NCBI GenBank assembly: GCA_013388845.1
Contig: JACAEN010000011.1
Span: 62,001 to 126,000, forward strand
Direction of reading: 5' to 3'
Source: Chloroflexota bacterium
GTDB taxonomy: Bacteria; Chloroflexota; Dehalococcoidia; GIF9; AB-539-J10
Length of the DNA: 64,000 nucleotides
How positions within the stretch are numbered: position 1 is the first letter of the stretch; the number at the start of each line of letters is the position of its first letter. Below, one piece after another: positions 28,510 to 38,763 of this stretch. Below the pieces are notes generated by a model, which did no database searches, was not told the DNA's origin, and saw only the letters and a list, made by a program, of their open reading frames with translations. Position numbers and translations under genes: made by a program.

Positions 28510-28644
28510 TCCTGTTTTTGCCTATGAAGCCACATTTCGAGCGATTGTGATCCGACGGAAGCCTCTACTACGATATTTGTTTACGTAGCTTGAGTATCAT
28601 CTCTCCGAGTGGGATGGTTAGCTGGGCAGATTAAGAATGCTCTA

Positions 28645-28860
28645 TCAGGACAATGCCTGTCTCAAGGCCGGCAGTACCCACGGCGAGAAAATCAAGCATA
28701 GGCCTCCCAAGACCATGAACAAGCCCCAGAAAAGTGGACTCGTAAAGACTTCCTTCGGCTTTGCCGAGCCTTTGGTAACTAGGTTAATCCCTGAGGCAAA
28801 AAGATAGCAACCCCCGACAAACAGAGCATGAGAGATTACAAGTGCCATAGCTAATAGCAT
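28645..28860 (-). CDS. Small two-TM membrane protein
   Basis: 71 aa with two hydrophobic segments. Confidence 0.5.
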   Translation of the reverse strand: MLLAMALVISHALFVGGCYLFASGINLVTKGSAKPKEVFTSPLFWGLFMVLGGLCLIFSPWVLPALRQALS

Positions 28861-28999
28861 TTGCCGCCTCCTTTTATCGCTTATTCTCGGTGCGAAGTGA
28901 TACTAACCGTAAGGCAGTTAGAGTGTCAATATGCAGGAATTTCTATTTTTGAAGGTAGCGTAACATTGTGGACTTTTGTTGGGCAAGTTGGTCTAGATG

Positions 29000-29425
29000 C
29001 TAACGGTCTGCTTCCTCGAGTTCTTCTTCAGCGAAGCGACTGACTGTTGTGAAGTCTTTGGACTTTATTCTCACCATATACCAGAAGCGAAAGGTATCCT
29101 TAATGGGTTCTTTATCTACGACCCCGGTGTGGCCTCTATACATTGAGGGAGAATTGGTACTGATTCTCACCTTGCTGCCTTGCTTGAACTTCGGCACTCT
29201 TTTACCATACCCCCGGGGAAGATCATACCCCCTCCGTTTAATCGGGTCAGACAGAATAGCATAAGCCTCATTTATTTCTAGCATTTTTCTATGGGTTTCC
29301 TCGCTCGCCTGATGCCTGTCTGGGTGATATTGAAAAGCTAGCTTGCGATAGGCCTTTCTTATTTCCTTTGCGCTCGCAGTCGGCTCAATGCCCAAAACTT
29401 CGTAATAGTCTCGTTCCTTTTGCAT
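29000..29425 (-). CDS. J-domain protein with C-terminal KOW/SH3-like segment
   Basis: [34 protein letters not shown]-terminal [28 protein letters not shown]. Confidence 0.85.
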   Translation of the reverse strand: MQKERDYYEVLGIEPTASAKEIRKAYRKLAFQYHPDRHQASEETHRKMLEINEAYAILSDPIKRRGYDLPRGYGKRVPKFKQGSKVRISTNSPSMYRGHTGVVDKEPIKDTFRFWYMVRIKSKDFTTVSRFAEEELEEADR

Positions 29426-29542
29426 TTTGCGTATCCTGATCTCCTAATGTTCGTTGAGTATTTTAGCACACCCACTGTCACGGAGATAATAGATGGTAAA
29501 ATGTTCCATGGTTATCATTATGGTGGGTGAGCTAGTCCTTAC

Positions 29543-30286
29543 ATGATTGTTAGAGAAGTCTATGCCAGGAGCATACTATCCGAATCGAAGGTCTTTGACT
29601 ACGTGGTGAACCCATACATTGGGTGCCAGCACGGTTGCAGTTATTGCTATGCTCGTTTCATGAAGAGATTCACGGGACATAAGGAACCGTGGGGGCAGTT
29701 TGTTGACGTTAAGGTTAATGCCCTAGCTCTGCTGCTGCAGGAGATAAAAAAGAAACCGCCCGGTAGAGTGTGGATAAGCGGAGTATGCGACCCTTATCAA
29801 CCGCTGGAGGGACAATATGAGTTGACAAAGAAGTGTCTTGAAGTATTGATTCAACATGATTGGCCAGTTACAATCCAGACGAAATCTCCACTCGTGTTGC
29901 GTGACATAGACTTATTCAGGAGAGGCGATAAAGTCGAGGTCGGGTTCTCAGTTACTAGTGCCGACGATAAGGTAAGAAAGTTGTTTGAACCAGGTGTGCC
30001 ATCTATTGAGGAAAGGCTCAAAGCACTGGAGGAGCTACATCTTGCCGGCATTAGAACTTATGCCATGATTGCGCCGATGCTTCCTGGGGCGGAGGAACTT
30101 GCAGATGGGCTTAAGGGGAAAGTGGACTACGTATTGATCGACAAAATGAACTACCACTATGGCGATTGGGTGTATAGAAAGTATAATTTAGAGGGCGCCA
30201 TGAGCAATGATTTTTTCTCCTTAAAAGGCAAGGAACTGGCCTCTGCCTTTGCAAAACAGGGCATCGAGTGTCGCGTGCTATATTGA
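29543..30286 (+). CDS. Radical SAM protein of the SPL/Rv2578c-like family
   Basis: VNPYIGCQHGCSYCYARFMKRFTGH; TIQTKSPLVLRDIDL. Confidence 0.88.
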   Translation: MIVREVYARSILSESKVFDYVVNPYIGCQHGCSYCYARFMKRFTGHKEPWGQFVDVKVNALALLLQEIKKKPPGRVWISGVCDPYQPLEGQYELTKKCLEVLIQHDWPVTIQTKSPLVLRDIDLFRRGDKVEVGFSVTSADDKVRKLFEPGVPSIEERLKALEELHLAGIRTYAMIAPMLPGAEELADGLKGKVDYVLIDKMNYHYGDWVYRKYNLEGAMSNDFFSLKGKELASAFAKQGIECRVLY

Positions 30287-30543
30287 CGGCGCTTGGGTAA
30301 CGGCCTTTTTGAGTACATTGCTAAGTGAGATGCTGGCAGCGCTCAGCGAGTAAAGCATTCGCCCCAAAATGTGCTGCTATTTACTTCAATATTAGCCGGT
30401 GCGTCTGGCGGTTAGCAAAATGAGTGATTGTTACCTGCGTAGTGTATCGAACTGAACAGGGGCCCGTTAAGTAGCTGCCTCACCGAGGATAGAGCCTAAG
30501 TTTTGGTGGTATAATGATTTCCGAATTGGTCTAGGAGGTGGCG

Positions 30544-32055
30544 ATGGAAAAGTCAATAATCATCATCGGGGGTGGCATTGCTGGCCTGTCTGCCGGGTGC
30601 TATGGACAGATGAATGGCTACCAGACTCAGATATTTGAGATGCACGATAAGAGTGGTGGGGTATGCACCGGCTGGAAACGCAAAGGCTATACCATTGACG
30701 GCTGTATGCACTGGCTGGTAGGCACCAACCCGGCCAACAAGTTCTATCACATTTGGGAGGAGTTGGGGGTGGCGCCGGGGTGGAGAATCATTGACCACGA
30801 GCAGTTTATATCCATTGAAGGAGGGGAAGGCAAGGTCTTTACTGTTTATGCTGACATTGACCGTCTGGAGCAACATATGAAGGAGCTTGCCCCTGAGGAC
30901 AAGAATGTTATCGGAGAACTTACCAAAGGAGTGCGTGACTGCACCCATGTGGATATGCCGATAGAAAAAGCTCCCGAATTATATGGCCCCATTGACGGGT
31001 TCAAGATGATATTTGCTATGTTTCCCTTGTTAAAATTCATGAGAAAATGGGGCAAGGTTTCGTCTCTTGGTTTTACCAGGCGCTTCCAGAATCCCTTCCT
31101 GCGCGAGGCTATCTCCGTAGCCTTCTTAGGCGATTTTAGGGATGATTTTCCTCCCTTATTTATGCTTATGACGCTAGCCTGGTTGCACCAGAAGGCGGCC
31201 GGTTATCTAGTTGGTGGTGGCTTGGCGCTGTCCGGCGCTATTGAGCGTCGCTACCTCAGTTTGGGCGGTGAACTTTACTGCAAGTCAAGAGTGGACAAAA
31301 TCTTGGTGAAGGATGATAAGGCGGTTGGCGTACGGCTAGCTGATGGGACAGAACACCGTGGTGATATTGTCATCTCCGCTGCCGATGGTCACACCACCAT
31401 TTTTGATATGCTCGATGGAAGATACACCGATGAAAAAATCCGGGGTTATTACGATAATCCTAAGCTGTTTCCGCCGTTGGTATATATCGGCCTGGGGGTC
31501 GCTCGTTCGTTCGATAATGTGCCATCTTCAGTAGCCGGGCTGAGCTTCCCTATTGACAAGCCGATTACTATTGCCGGGCAGGAGCATAAGCGGCTGGGCG
31601 TGCAGATTTACAACTTTGACCCAACCCTAGCCCCAAAGGGCAAGACCGTATTGAAAGTCCAGTTCAATACTGACTATGATTACTGGAAGAAGTTGAGGCA
31701 AGAGCCTGAGCGATATAATGCGGAGAAAGAGCAGATTGCTGAGCAGGTAATTACGGCGCTGGACCGACGTTTCCCCGGCTTAGCTGCTAAGGTGGAGATG
31801 CATGATGTGGCTACGCCTATGACCTGGGAGAGATATACGGGCAACTGGCGGGGTAGCTATGAGGGGTGGCTGCCCTCAGCCCAGTCTCTGATGAAGCGCA
31901 TGAGTAAGACTCTCCCCGGACTGGACGACTTCTATATGGCTGGACAGTGGGTTGAACCTGGGGGAGGCCTGCCCACGGCTGCGATGTCTGGTCGCAATGT
32001 AATACAGATAATCTGCAAAAGGGATGAAAGGCAATTCGTGACAATGGTGGCGTGA
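30544..32055 (+). CDS. CrtI/phytoene desaturase-like NAD(P)/FAD-dependent oxidoreductase
   Basis: IIIIGGGIAGLSAGCYGQMNGYQTQIFEMHDKSGGVCTGWKRKGYTIDGCMHWLVG; RBS aggaggtg before ATG 30544. Confidence 0.9.
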   Translation: MEKSIIIIGGGIAGLSAGCYGQMNGYQTQIFEMHDKSGGVCTGWKRKGYTIDGCMHWLVGTNPANKFYHIWEELGVAPGWRIIDHEQFISIEGGEGKVFTVYADIDRLEQHMKELAPEDKNVIGELTKGVRDCTHVDMPIEKAPELYGPIDGFKMIFAMFPLLKFMRKWGKVSSLGFTRRFQNPFLREAISVAFLGDFRDDFPPLFMLMTLAWLHQKAAGYLVGGGLALSGAIERRYLSLGGELYCKSRVDKILVKDDKAVGVRLADGTEHRGDIVISAADGHTTIFDMLDGRYTDEKIRGYYDNPKLFPPLVYIGLGVARSFDNVPSSVAGLSFPIDKPITIAGQEHKRLGVQIYNFDPTLAPKGKTVLKVQFNTDYDYWKKLRQEPERYNAEKEQIAEQVITALDRRFPGLAAKVEMHDVATPMTWERYTGNWRGSYEGWLPSAQSLMKRMSKTLPGLDDFYMAGQWVEPGGGLPTAAMSGRNVIQIICKRDERQFVTMVA

Positions 32056-32108
32056 TGTTGACCCCTGACGATATTGGACTGTGGTAGTGCAGAGGAAACC
32101 ACCAGTGT

Positions 32109-32789
32109 TCATCTCCTAAGCTTACTCTGGAGAGCGTCACTCTCTAGTTCTTTGAGAGCATCAGAAGCAACCCAGCGCGCAGCCTTCGAGTCAAGGCGCT
32201 GGATTTTCTTGGCAGTATTTATCGCAGCTTCGTTCAGATTGAGGTTCCTTTTTCCGATGTTTCTCAGAGCCCAGTTCACGGCTTTCTTGACGAAGTTACG
32301 CTCATCAGTAGCCCCTCGTATTATTACAGGAAGCAGTTCGATGAATGCCTCATCGCTAGCCTTCTTATCATGCCAGGCCAAGCAAGCTGTCAGCGAAAAG
32401 GCCGTCCTTTTGACAAACTCTTCTTCTCGCTCAGACCAATCGATGATTTTCTTCCAAGCTAATGGGTTCTTTTCAAAAAGATTCATGCATACCTGGTCGC
32501 AGACATCCCAGGAAGCAATATCTTTCACCCAATCTTCCATCTGCTCTTCAGTTAGCTCAGCAGGGTCATCAACCATCCCAGCCAGGATTCTGGCTTCAGC
32601 TATTCCGGTTCTCCATAAGTCCAGTGCCAGCTTGTGATCTTTTGCTATTTCCTTAGCCAGTTTCCTCATATCAGGAACTGAGACGCCTAATCTCTGTTCC
32701 ACGGTCATGCCGTATTTGGCCATTCCTTTTAACTGCTCTGGATGAGCCTTGCTCTGGAGTTTGTCCAGCACATTCTTCACAGAAGCCAT
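32109..32789 (-). CDS. DNA alkylation repair protein (AlkD-like HEAT repeat)
   Basis: GMAKYGMTVEQRLGVSVPDMRKLAKEI...NFVKKAVNWALRNIGKRN. Confidence 0.88.
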   Translation of the reverse strand: MASVKNVLDKLQSKAHPEQLKGMAKYGMTVEQRLGVSVPDMRKLAKEIAKDHKLALDLWRTGIAEARILAGMVDDPAELTEEQMEDWVKDIASWDVCDQVCMNLFEKNPLAWKKIIDWSEREEEFVKRTAFSLTACLAWHDKKASDEAFIELLPVIIRGATDERNFVKKAVNWALRNIGKRNLNLNEAAINTAKKIQRLDSKAARWVASDALKELESDALQSKLRR

Positions 32790-32931
32790 TGTTTCCTCGT
32801 ATGCCGTTACTTCAAAATTACTAACACATATATTGAGTCGTGTGTGAAGATAATGACAAGAGAGAGCATATTACCCTCTCTTGTCCGGTATTTACCGCAT
32901 TCGGCTTCGGCAAACCGAAGAGGCTTGAGAT

Positions 32932-33831
32932 TTACAAAAGCAAATCGTTACTGAAGGAATCGCTTATCGTCGGTTTTTGCATCTGGCAGTTAGCCTTGGC
33001 GTAGTCGAAAGCCTCTTCAATAGTTACATCGGCGATACCTGGCAGGTTATCGTATCTGTCAGCTAGACCACTCAGCATCCCTTGGTCAACAAAGTAGTAA
33101 GAAAACTGGCCGTTCTGCCACGAGGCATCCTCGTAGGACACCCCACTCTCAGAGCAAGCCATGTTGATGACCCTACCCGGAGCCTGCAGGTCGGTCATAC
33201 CGCCGGCCAGGCAACTATCAAATATGAAAATAATCCTCGTGGTATTGAAGCCAGCGAACCAATCCCTTAGTTGCCCATCCCATATATAAACAAAGTTGCC
33301 ATATTGATTACCATCATGACTGACAATTGCCTCATCAATTTTTTCCCCGTCGCCATCACTTGCCCGGCCACTGGTGCCATGTCCGCTGAAGAAGAAAACG
33401 ACTTCATCGCTGGCTACCGCCTTCGATTTGATGTCATTAACAGCACCCTGAATCGCAGTAAAACTGGCATCCATGTCTAGAAGCAAGTGAATGTTGCTTG
33501 AGTTATACCCGTAGAGCGTGGTTAGGGCATTATACATGTCTTGCGCGTCATCATCGCAGTATTCAAGGTCATTGGCGTCGCCCGGGTAATCGGAAATACC
33601 AACTAGAATGGCATATTTGTCTCCTGAGCTTGTCGCACCCAGAATACCGGTGGCCGCTTGCTTTGCTGGCTTACTGCTGCCACCGGACTTGCCTTGAATG
33701 GTAACCTTTTTGACTAGCTCGACATCGGTCGCTGGCAACGGCTTGTTCATATCGGGCTTAGCCACGGCGGCTGGTGTTATGAGCACCAACATCAACATTG
33801 CCACTAAGACAGCAGCTATTAATTTTTTCAT
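32932..33831 (-). CDS. Secreted caspase-family (C14) peptidase
   Basis: Signal peptide; YAILVGISDYPG; catalytic His FFFSGHGTSG; catalytic Cys IIFIFDSCLAGG. Confidence 0.9.
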   Translation of the reverse strand: MKKLIAAVLVAMLMLVLITPAAVAKPDMNKPLPATDVELVKKVTIQGKSGGSSKPAKQAATGILGATSSGDKYAILVGISDYPGDANDLEYCDDDAQDMYNALTTLYGYNSSNIHLLLDMDASFTAIQGAVNDIKSKAVASDEVVFFFSGHGTSGRASDGDGEKIDEAIVSHDGNQYGNFVYIWDGQLRDWFAGFNTTRIIFIFDSCLAGGMTDLQAPGRVINMACSESGVSYEDASWQNGQFSYYFVDQGMLSGLADRYDNLPGIADVTIEEAFDYAKANCQMQKPTISDSFSNDLLL

Positions 33832-34068
33832 CTCGCACCTCTTAAGTTTGTTTGACGCCTATTCTAGCACCCAAGCTTACCGTGTCAAGTGTCTGTCGCT
33901 GGTTGGGAGTTGGAAAGTGACAAGCCGTTATGTTGTTGCCGTTCGGGGCAAGGTCGAGAATGCAATCATCTTGACTTCTAATGGTATAATTGGCGGTCAG
34001 GGATATCGGTTTGAGAGAGCAGCAGGCAAATTGTCTCGACGCGCAGCTTGCAGAAAAGGAGGTTTATC

Positions 34069-34326
34069 TTGGATTGGAAAGAACTGCTGGGATTCATTGG
34101 TGGAGCTTTGACGACACTGGGATTTGTGCCACAAGTATGGCGTCTGTTTAAGCTCAGGAGTGCCCGTGAGATAAGCTTGCCATTCACCATCTGCTTCATT
34201 TTGGGCATAGCTTTTTGGCTGTCCTTTGGGATTTCATTGGGTCTGCTATCGGTAATTATCTGGAATGCTACAACATTTGTTTTAGGATGGGGCATGTTGT
34301 ATGCCAAGCTAAAGTATGGCAAATAG
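34069..34326 (+). CDS. SemiSWEET/PQ-loop transporter, TTG start
   Basis: GFIGGALTTLGFVPQVWRLFKLRSAREISLPF...IIWNATTFVLGWGMLYAKL; RBS aaggaggt at 34056. Confidence 0.85.
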   Translation: MDWKELLGFIGGALTTLGFVPQVWRLFKLRSAREISLPFTICFILGIAFWLSFGISLGLLSVIIWNATTFVLGWGMLYAKLKYGK

Positions 34327-34418
34327 TGCGAGCGAGCATGCGAATTCTGGCAATTCCCAAGAAGACAAGATATCGACACTATTGACCGGCAACAGTTTGG
34401 GGATTTTTGCAAGCCTCC

Positions 34419-35060
34419 TCAGTAGGCGACAGTGAATCGTTCGCGAATGTGCTGGGGGTGCTCAAGTTCATCGAGCATAGCCACGGCGTAATCCTGCGTG
34501 GAGATTTTGCTGTCGCCTTTTTCGTTCTTGAGAAGTTGGTCTTTGCCGACTCGATAACGTCCCGTCCGCTCTCCGGGTGCAATGGAAGCAGGCGGACTCA
34601 AGAATGTCCACTCGAGTTCTTGTTCTTTCCTTAGCATGTACAGTACCTCCCTGGTTGCCAGCACTCCGCCTTTTATGTTCTCCGGGAAAGTCACCGTATC
34701 AATAAGTTGCACACCGGGGGCGACTTCCAGGCTGCCAGCCCCACCGACAACCAATAATCTTTTGATCCCAGCCTTCTTGACTCCGCTAATAATCGCTTTA
34801 TAGCCCTTGATTTGCTCATTGTAGATATCGGGATTGTTCCAGCCGGGATTGTAGGCGCTTATGACTGCGTCATGACCTTTCACGAGTTCATCGACCTTGT
34901 CTTTGAGAATGTCTGCTTTCACAACCCTGAGATGAGGGTGCTGCAGAGTTATTTTCTCAAGATGCCTCACAATCGCTGTTACTTGATGCCCTCGTGCCAG
35001 AGCTTCATCGCGGATGTACGAGCCAATATTCCCACTGGCTCCGATGATCACTACTTTCAT
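34419..35060 (-). CDS. NAD(P)H-binding SDR-type epimerase/reductase
   Basis: MKVVIIGASGNIGSYIRDEALARGHQVTAIVRH. Confidence 0.9.
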   Translation of the reverse strand: MKVVIIGASGNIGSYIRDEALARGHQVTAIVRHLEKITLQHPHLRVVKADILKDKVDELVKGHDAVISAYNPGWNNPDIYNEQIKGYKAIISGVKKAGIKRLLVVGGAGSLEVAPGVQLIDTVTFPENIKGGVLATREVLYMLRKEQELEWTFLSPPASIAPGERTGRYRVGKDQLLKNEKGDSKISTQDYAVAMLDELEHPQHIRERFTVAY

Positions 35061-35194
35061 GGATGTAACCCTCCCTTTACGCTTTCAAAGTCGTTTTTGC
35101 ACGGGTTTCCTTGAACTAGACTTGCTTGTACCTATTATACAGCATTCTAATCGCATGAACACAGCGCAGCATGGGCAAGGTATTCCCCAAATTG

Positions 35195-35226
35195 AATAGG
35201 GTCGAGGTTGACTCCTCGACCCTATT
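35195..35226. terminator. Perfect 13-bp hairpin downstream of serpin
   Basis: aatagggtcgagg-ttgact-cctcgaccctatt. Confidence 0.6.
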
Positions 35227-35254
35227 CCTGCTTTTGCGCAGTAAAGGAGGTATT

Positions 35255-36538
35255 TTAGGCAGCGGGATTGAGGACGCGCCCGACGAAGAGAATGGCACCC
35301 GTCTCAATGTCGCGAATCAAAAAGATGAAAGGGCGGTCTATGGTGACTTCTACAGGATGTTCGGGTACCGATGTTATTCCAACAATCACTGCCGTGGCAG
35401 CCGCCGCCTCGGTGCCATCTTCATCCACGGCCACGAATGACTTGTGTATAACGTCTGATATGAGCAGCTCAGGATTGCCAGTCATTCCGGAGAAATCGGC
35501 GTCACCAGAGAAGGCAATCGGCATGCCCGTCCCGGCGAGGGTATCCTTCAGGCTGAATTCTGACTCAAATTCAAACTTGGGCATCGTCAGGGCAACTTGG
35601 GTCTGTCGCAGATTGCTTATAATCTCATAGACCTGCTGGGCCTGCAGCTCTTTTTCAAAAGCCTCGAAGTTCCCAGAGGCAGGAAGCAAAATCAGCATGG
35701 AGAGTTCACCGCCATCGTAGGGCAGCTCGACTGCCTGGTATCCTGCCCCTTCGGCGCAGCCGAACGACTCCGTCTGCTTCATCATGGGCACTGTTACCCG
35801 CCCGCCGTCAAGTAGGTAGAACGAGCCGTTTACTGTCAGGTCCTCATCGAAGGGGTACGCCCAGGCGGCATTGAAGTAGATGGCATTGGTCAGTACCAGC
35901 CTGGTCCATTCATCGATTGCGCCTCGCGGGATGAGGTCTTTGATCCGTTCCTCTGTCTGGTTGCTGACCCAATCATTGATGGCAAGGCGGGACTTTTCTG
36001 TCTCCGTTATGAAGTCCAGCACTCTTAAGCCGGCACCGTAGTTCTCAGCCAGGACATCGAGGAACTCGGATAGGAACTCATAATCTTTCTGCCCCCAGAT
36101 GGCGTTGACAATGTTCAGCCTGAATCCCTTGCCATCTTTGCCAGCGGCACCTTCGCCTCTCTTGGCAAGCTCGGCATCGAGCCAGTTGAATGCCGGGTGC
36201 AGCCTCTCCTGTTCCAGAAGGAAGTGAAGGGTAGCGGCCATCTGCTCCGCAGTTTCGCCACGCGCTCCGGCATAGGTCATAGCTAGCGCCAGCGAGATGC
36301 TATAAGGAGAGTAGAAAAGATTACCCTCCTGACCTTTAAGCGCCTGATAAAGCTTGAAGGCGAAGGCGCTGTTTCCTTCAACCAGCAATGCCTGCTCATC
36401 TGTGCTGATATTCGGCTCGGGTATCCGGTCTCTATCGGATCTGACTTCTTCGGCTACTGTCGGTTGAGCTAATTGAATAGAGGCTATCAGCGGCACCAGC
36501 AAAACTGAAGCTAATACGATTATCACTATCTTTTTCAT
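35255..36538 (-). CDS. Secreted serpin
   Basis: Signal peptide; NAIYFNAAWAYPFDEDLT; VIHKSFVAVDEDGTEAAAATAVIV hinge; RPFIFLIRDIETGAILFVGRVLNP. Confidence 0.95.
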   Translation of the reverse strand: MKKIVIIVLASVLLVPLIASIQLAQPTVAEEVRSDRDRIPEPNISTDEQALLVEGNSAFAFKLYQALKGQEGNLFYSPYSISLALAMTYAGARGETAEQMAATLHFLLEQERLHPAFNWLDAELAKRGEGAAGKDGKGFRLNIVNAIWGQKDYEFLSEFLDVLAENYGAGLRVLDFITETEKSRLAINDWVSNQTEERIKDLIPRGAIDEWTRLVLTNAIYFNAAWAYPFDEDLTVNGSFYLLDGGRVTVPMMKQTESFGCAEGAGYQAVELPYDGGELSMLILLPASGNFEAFEKELQAQQVYEIISNLRQTQVALTMPKFEFESEFSLKDTLAGTGMPIAFSGDADFSGMTGNPELLISDVIHKSFVAVDEDGTEAAAATAVIVGITSVPEHPVEVTIDRPFIFLIRDIETGAILFVGRVLNPAA

Positions 36539-36592
36539 TTCATTTACCTCACATGAACATGCCTAGATTGTTCGGTTTCACTCTCTTTCTGG

Positions 36593-38671
36593 CTATTTCT
36601 GCGGCTCTTCACTTCCAGGCTCAACACCCGCAGGCGGCTCTTCGGGCCGGGTCTCACCCGGGACATGTTCGTAAGGCGTCCAGGTTGAGTATGGGAGCTC
36701 GACCTCGTTAATGTAAGCCAGAGTCTCCAGGCTGTTCATCTTTATCTTGGCGTCTGAAAGGGTGTAGAGAATATCCTCTATATAGAGCGACCTCGTCACC
36801 GCGAACGGAGACCAGAAGTACTGATATGCTTGCTTAGGGTCGGAGATATTCTCAATATGGGTGATTTTACCCTTCAGTTGGATTCCCTGGTCTAGAGAAA
36901 TATTAAAGACATAGGCACCCTGCCAGACAGGCTCGCCGTAAGCCCACTCAGGAACTCCTTCAGGATATTGTGACGCATCTACCTTGGCCTCTAAGATAGG
37001 TATGACCATCAGGTTCCTGAACTTATCAAAGAGGAAGGCTTTGTGGTCCCGCAAAACCGGTGAATCGCTGCCTCTGTGACCTATTACTTCCTTGTCTACT
37101 TCCTGTGGATTCCTGACATCAAAGAGCGATATCTTCACTCCTTGGTACCAGGCGAATTCTCCTTCCTCCGTTGTTTCCTTACCTATGCCTATAAGGTGGG
37201 TTTCGTCATAGGGGTGAAGGTAGTCTGAGTAGCCAGTTACCTTCAGGTACCCGAGCTCTCTCGGGTTATTGGGGTCACTTAAATCTATGACGAATAAGGG
37301 GTCAACCTGCCTGAATGTTACCAGATAGCCTCTCTCACCCATAAACCTGGCGGAATAAATGGTTTCTCCTTGAGCAAGGTCTGTTAGTGAGCCGGTAACG
37401 TTGAGGCTCATATTCAAGATGTATACATTATTCCAGGACGTTTCCGTGTGGGTTGTGGTGGCCACCCTGAAGTAGCCATCATACTCATCCATGGAGAACT
37501 GATTTAGCACCATACCAGGGACTTCGCCACTGGCCGCGTACTCCATCTGGTCGCCTTGTATTTGAATTCGGTGAATAGAAGTTCTTTCAAAATCCCCCAC
37601 GCCTGTTCCCCACACGGGGAAGGTCAGGTAAATGTTGTCTGGAGAGACATAGAGGTTGCTAGAGGCTCCCAGCAGCATTGTTTCGTATGTTGGCTCCTGG
37701 GCATCGTTCTGCGTGTTTACAGCTATAATAGTCGTGTACATATAGTAGTAGTCAGCGACGTCAGAATACCAGATATCTGTAGCCGGTATTTCCGTCTTGT
37801 TGCCACCGGAACAAATCTTAGGCAGGTTTACCTCATTATCCTCTTCGTACACGGGTTCATTGACCACCACATAAGCATAATCTCCTATCATCCGTGAACT
37901 GACGTATTGACCATCGGCGGAAAGCTCCCTTCGCAACTGGGGATTTTCCCTGTCTGAAACATCATATACTTTGACATACGTCTGGGGTGCCCTATAAGGT
38001 ATGTAGGTCCTGTCTTCAGTTCCCCACCGCACATCATAGTAGGGATAATAAGGTGTTTCCTCCTCGAGCACGACCAGTTTATCTCCGTTTATGAAGATTC
38101 CTGTCACTGCGCCTTCTAGTTCGATCTCCGATAGGATTTGAGCTTGTTTAGGGGGATACGCCCTCACGATGATGGTCCTGTTCCCCGAAGCGAGGTAGAT
38201 ATACTCTCCGTCGGTCTTAACGATATCTGCCTCATCTACCCCGGCAACCTGGATATTGGTTACAGAGTAGTTCGTCTTGGATGGCGCAGGGAGTAAGGCT
38301 TCTGCGCTTCCTGAAAAAAGGTCGACGTCTCCCCCCTTAGAGAATCCCCAAAAGAATTGTCTGTAGCCTGCGTTCGTCTTCACAAACTCTTGCAACTGCT
38401 CATATGAAGAGAACTTATTGATCTCTCCCGCTCCCAGGGGCATAAATGTAGGGACAGCAAGAAGTCCGACAACTGCTATTAAGAGCACAGCAGCAGTAAT
38501 GGGAGCCAATAACTTTGCCCAATTCGGAATAGGCCTCTCCCTAAAGCGCCTGGCTGTTTTAAAGTAGCCGGACTTGAGCAGGGCCACTCTTAAAGCCCGT
38601 CTGTGGCCGGGAAGCTCGATTTCCGGGGTTTTAAGGTTTTCCAGTTTCTTGATTAAGTCTTCGTATTTCAT
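36593..38671 (-). CDS. Membrane-anchored protein with large extracytoplasmic beta-propeller domain
   Basis: ~45-aa cytoplasmic part, one TM (LLAPITAAVLLIAVVGLLAVPTF), then VAGVDEADIVKTDGEYIYLASGNRTIIVRAYPP, typical of the secreted beta-propeller family. Confidence 0.88.
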   Translation of the reverse strand: MKYEDLIKKLENLKTPEIELPGHRRALRVALLKSGYFKTARRFRERPIPNWAKLLAPITAAVLLIAVVGLLAVPTFMPLGAGEINKFSSYEQLQEFVKTNAGYRQFFWGFSKGGDVDLFSGSAEALLPAPSKTNYSVTNIQVAGVDEADIVKTDGEYIYLASGNRTIIVRAYPPKQAQILSEIELEGAVTGIFINGDKLVVLEEETPYYPYYDVRWGTEDRTYIPYRAPQTYVKVYDVSDRENPQLRRELSADGQYVSSRMIGDYAYVVVNEPVYEEDNEVNLPKICSGGNKTEIPATDIWYSDVADYYYMYTTIIAVNTQNDAQEPTYETMLLGASSNLYVSPDNIYLTFPVWGTGVGDFERTSIHRIQIQGDQMEYAASGEVPGMVLNQFSMDEYDGYFRVATTTHTETSWNNVYILNMSLNVTGSLTDLAQGETIYSARFMGERGYLVTFRQVDPLFVIDLSDPNNPRELGYLKVTGYSDYLHPYDETHLIGIGKETTEEGEFAWYQGVKISLFDVRNPQEVDKEVIGHRGSDSPVLRDHKAFLFDKFRNLMVIPILEAKVDASQYPEGVPEWAYGEPVWQGAYVFNISLDQGIQLKGKITHIENISDPKQAYQYFWSPFAVTRSLYIEDILYTLSDAKIKMNSLETLAYINEVELPYSTWTPYEHVPGETRPEEPPAGVEPGSEEPQK

Positions 38672-38763
38672 AGACTTTGCCTCCTTTCACAACTGAAAAT
38701 GCAGAAGCCCGGAAAAGGTTGCATTATTTAACCCCAAAAGTTTTGCGGCTTTCGTGGGGCGGT

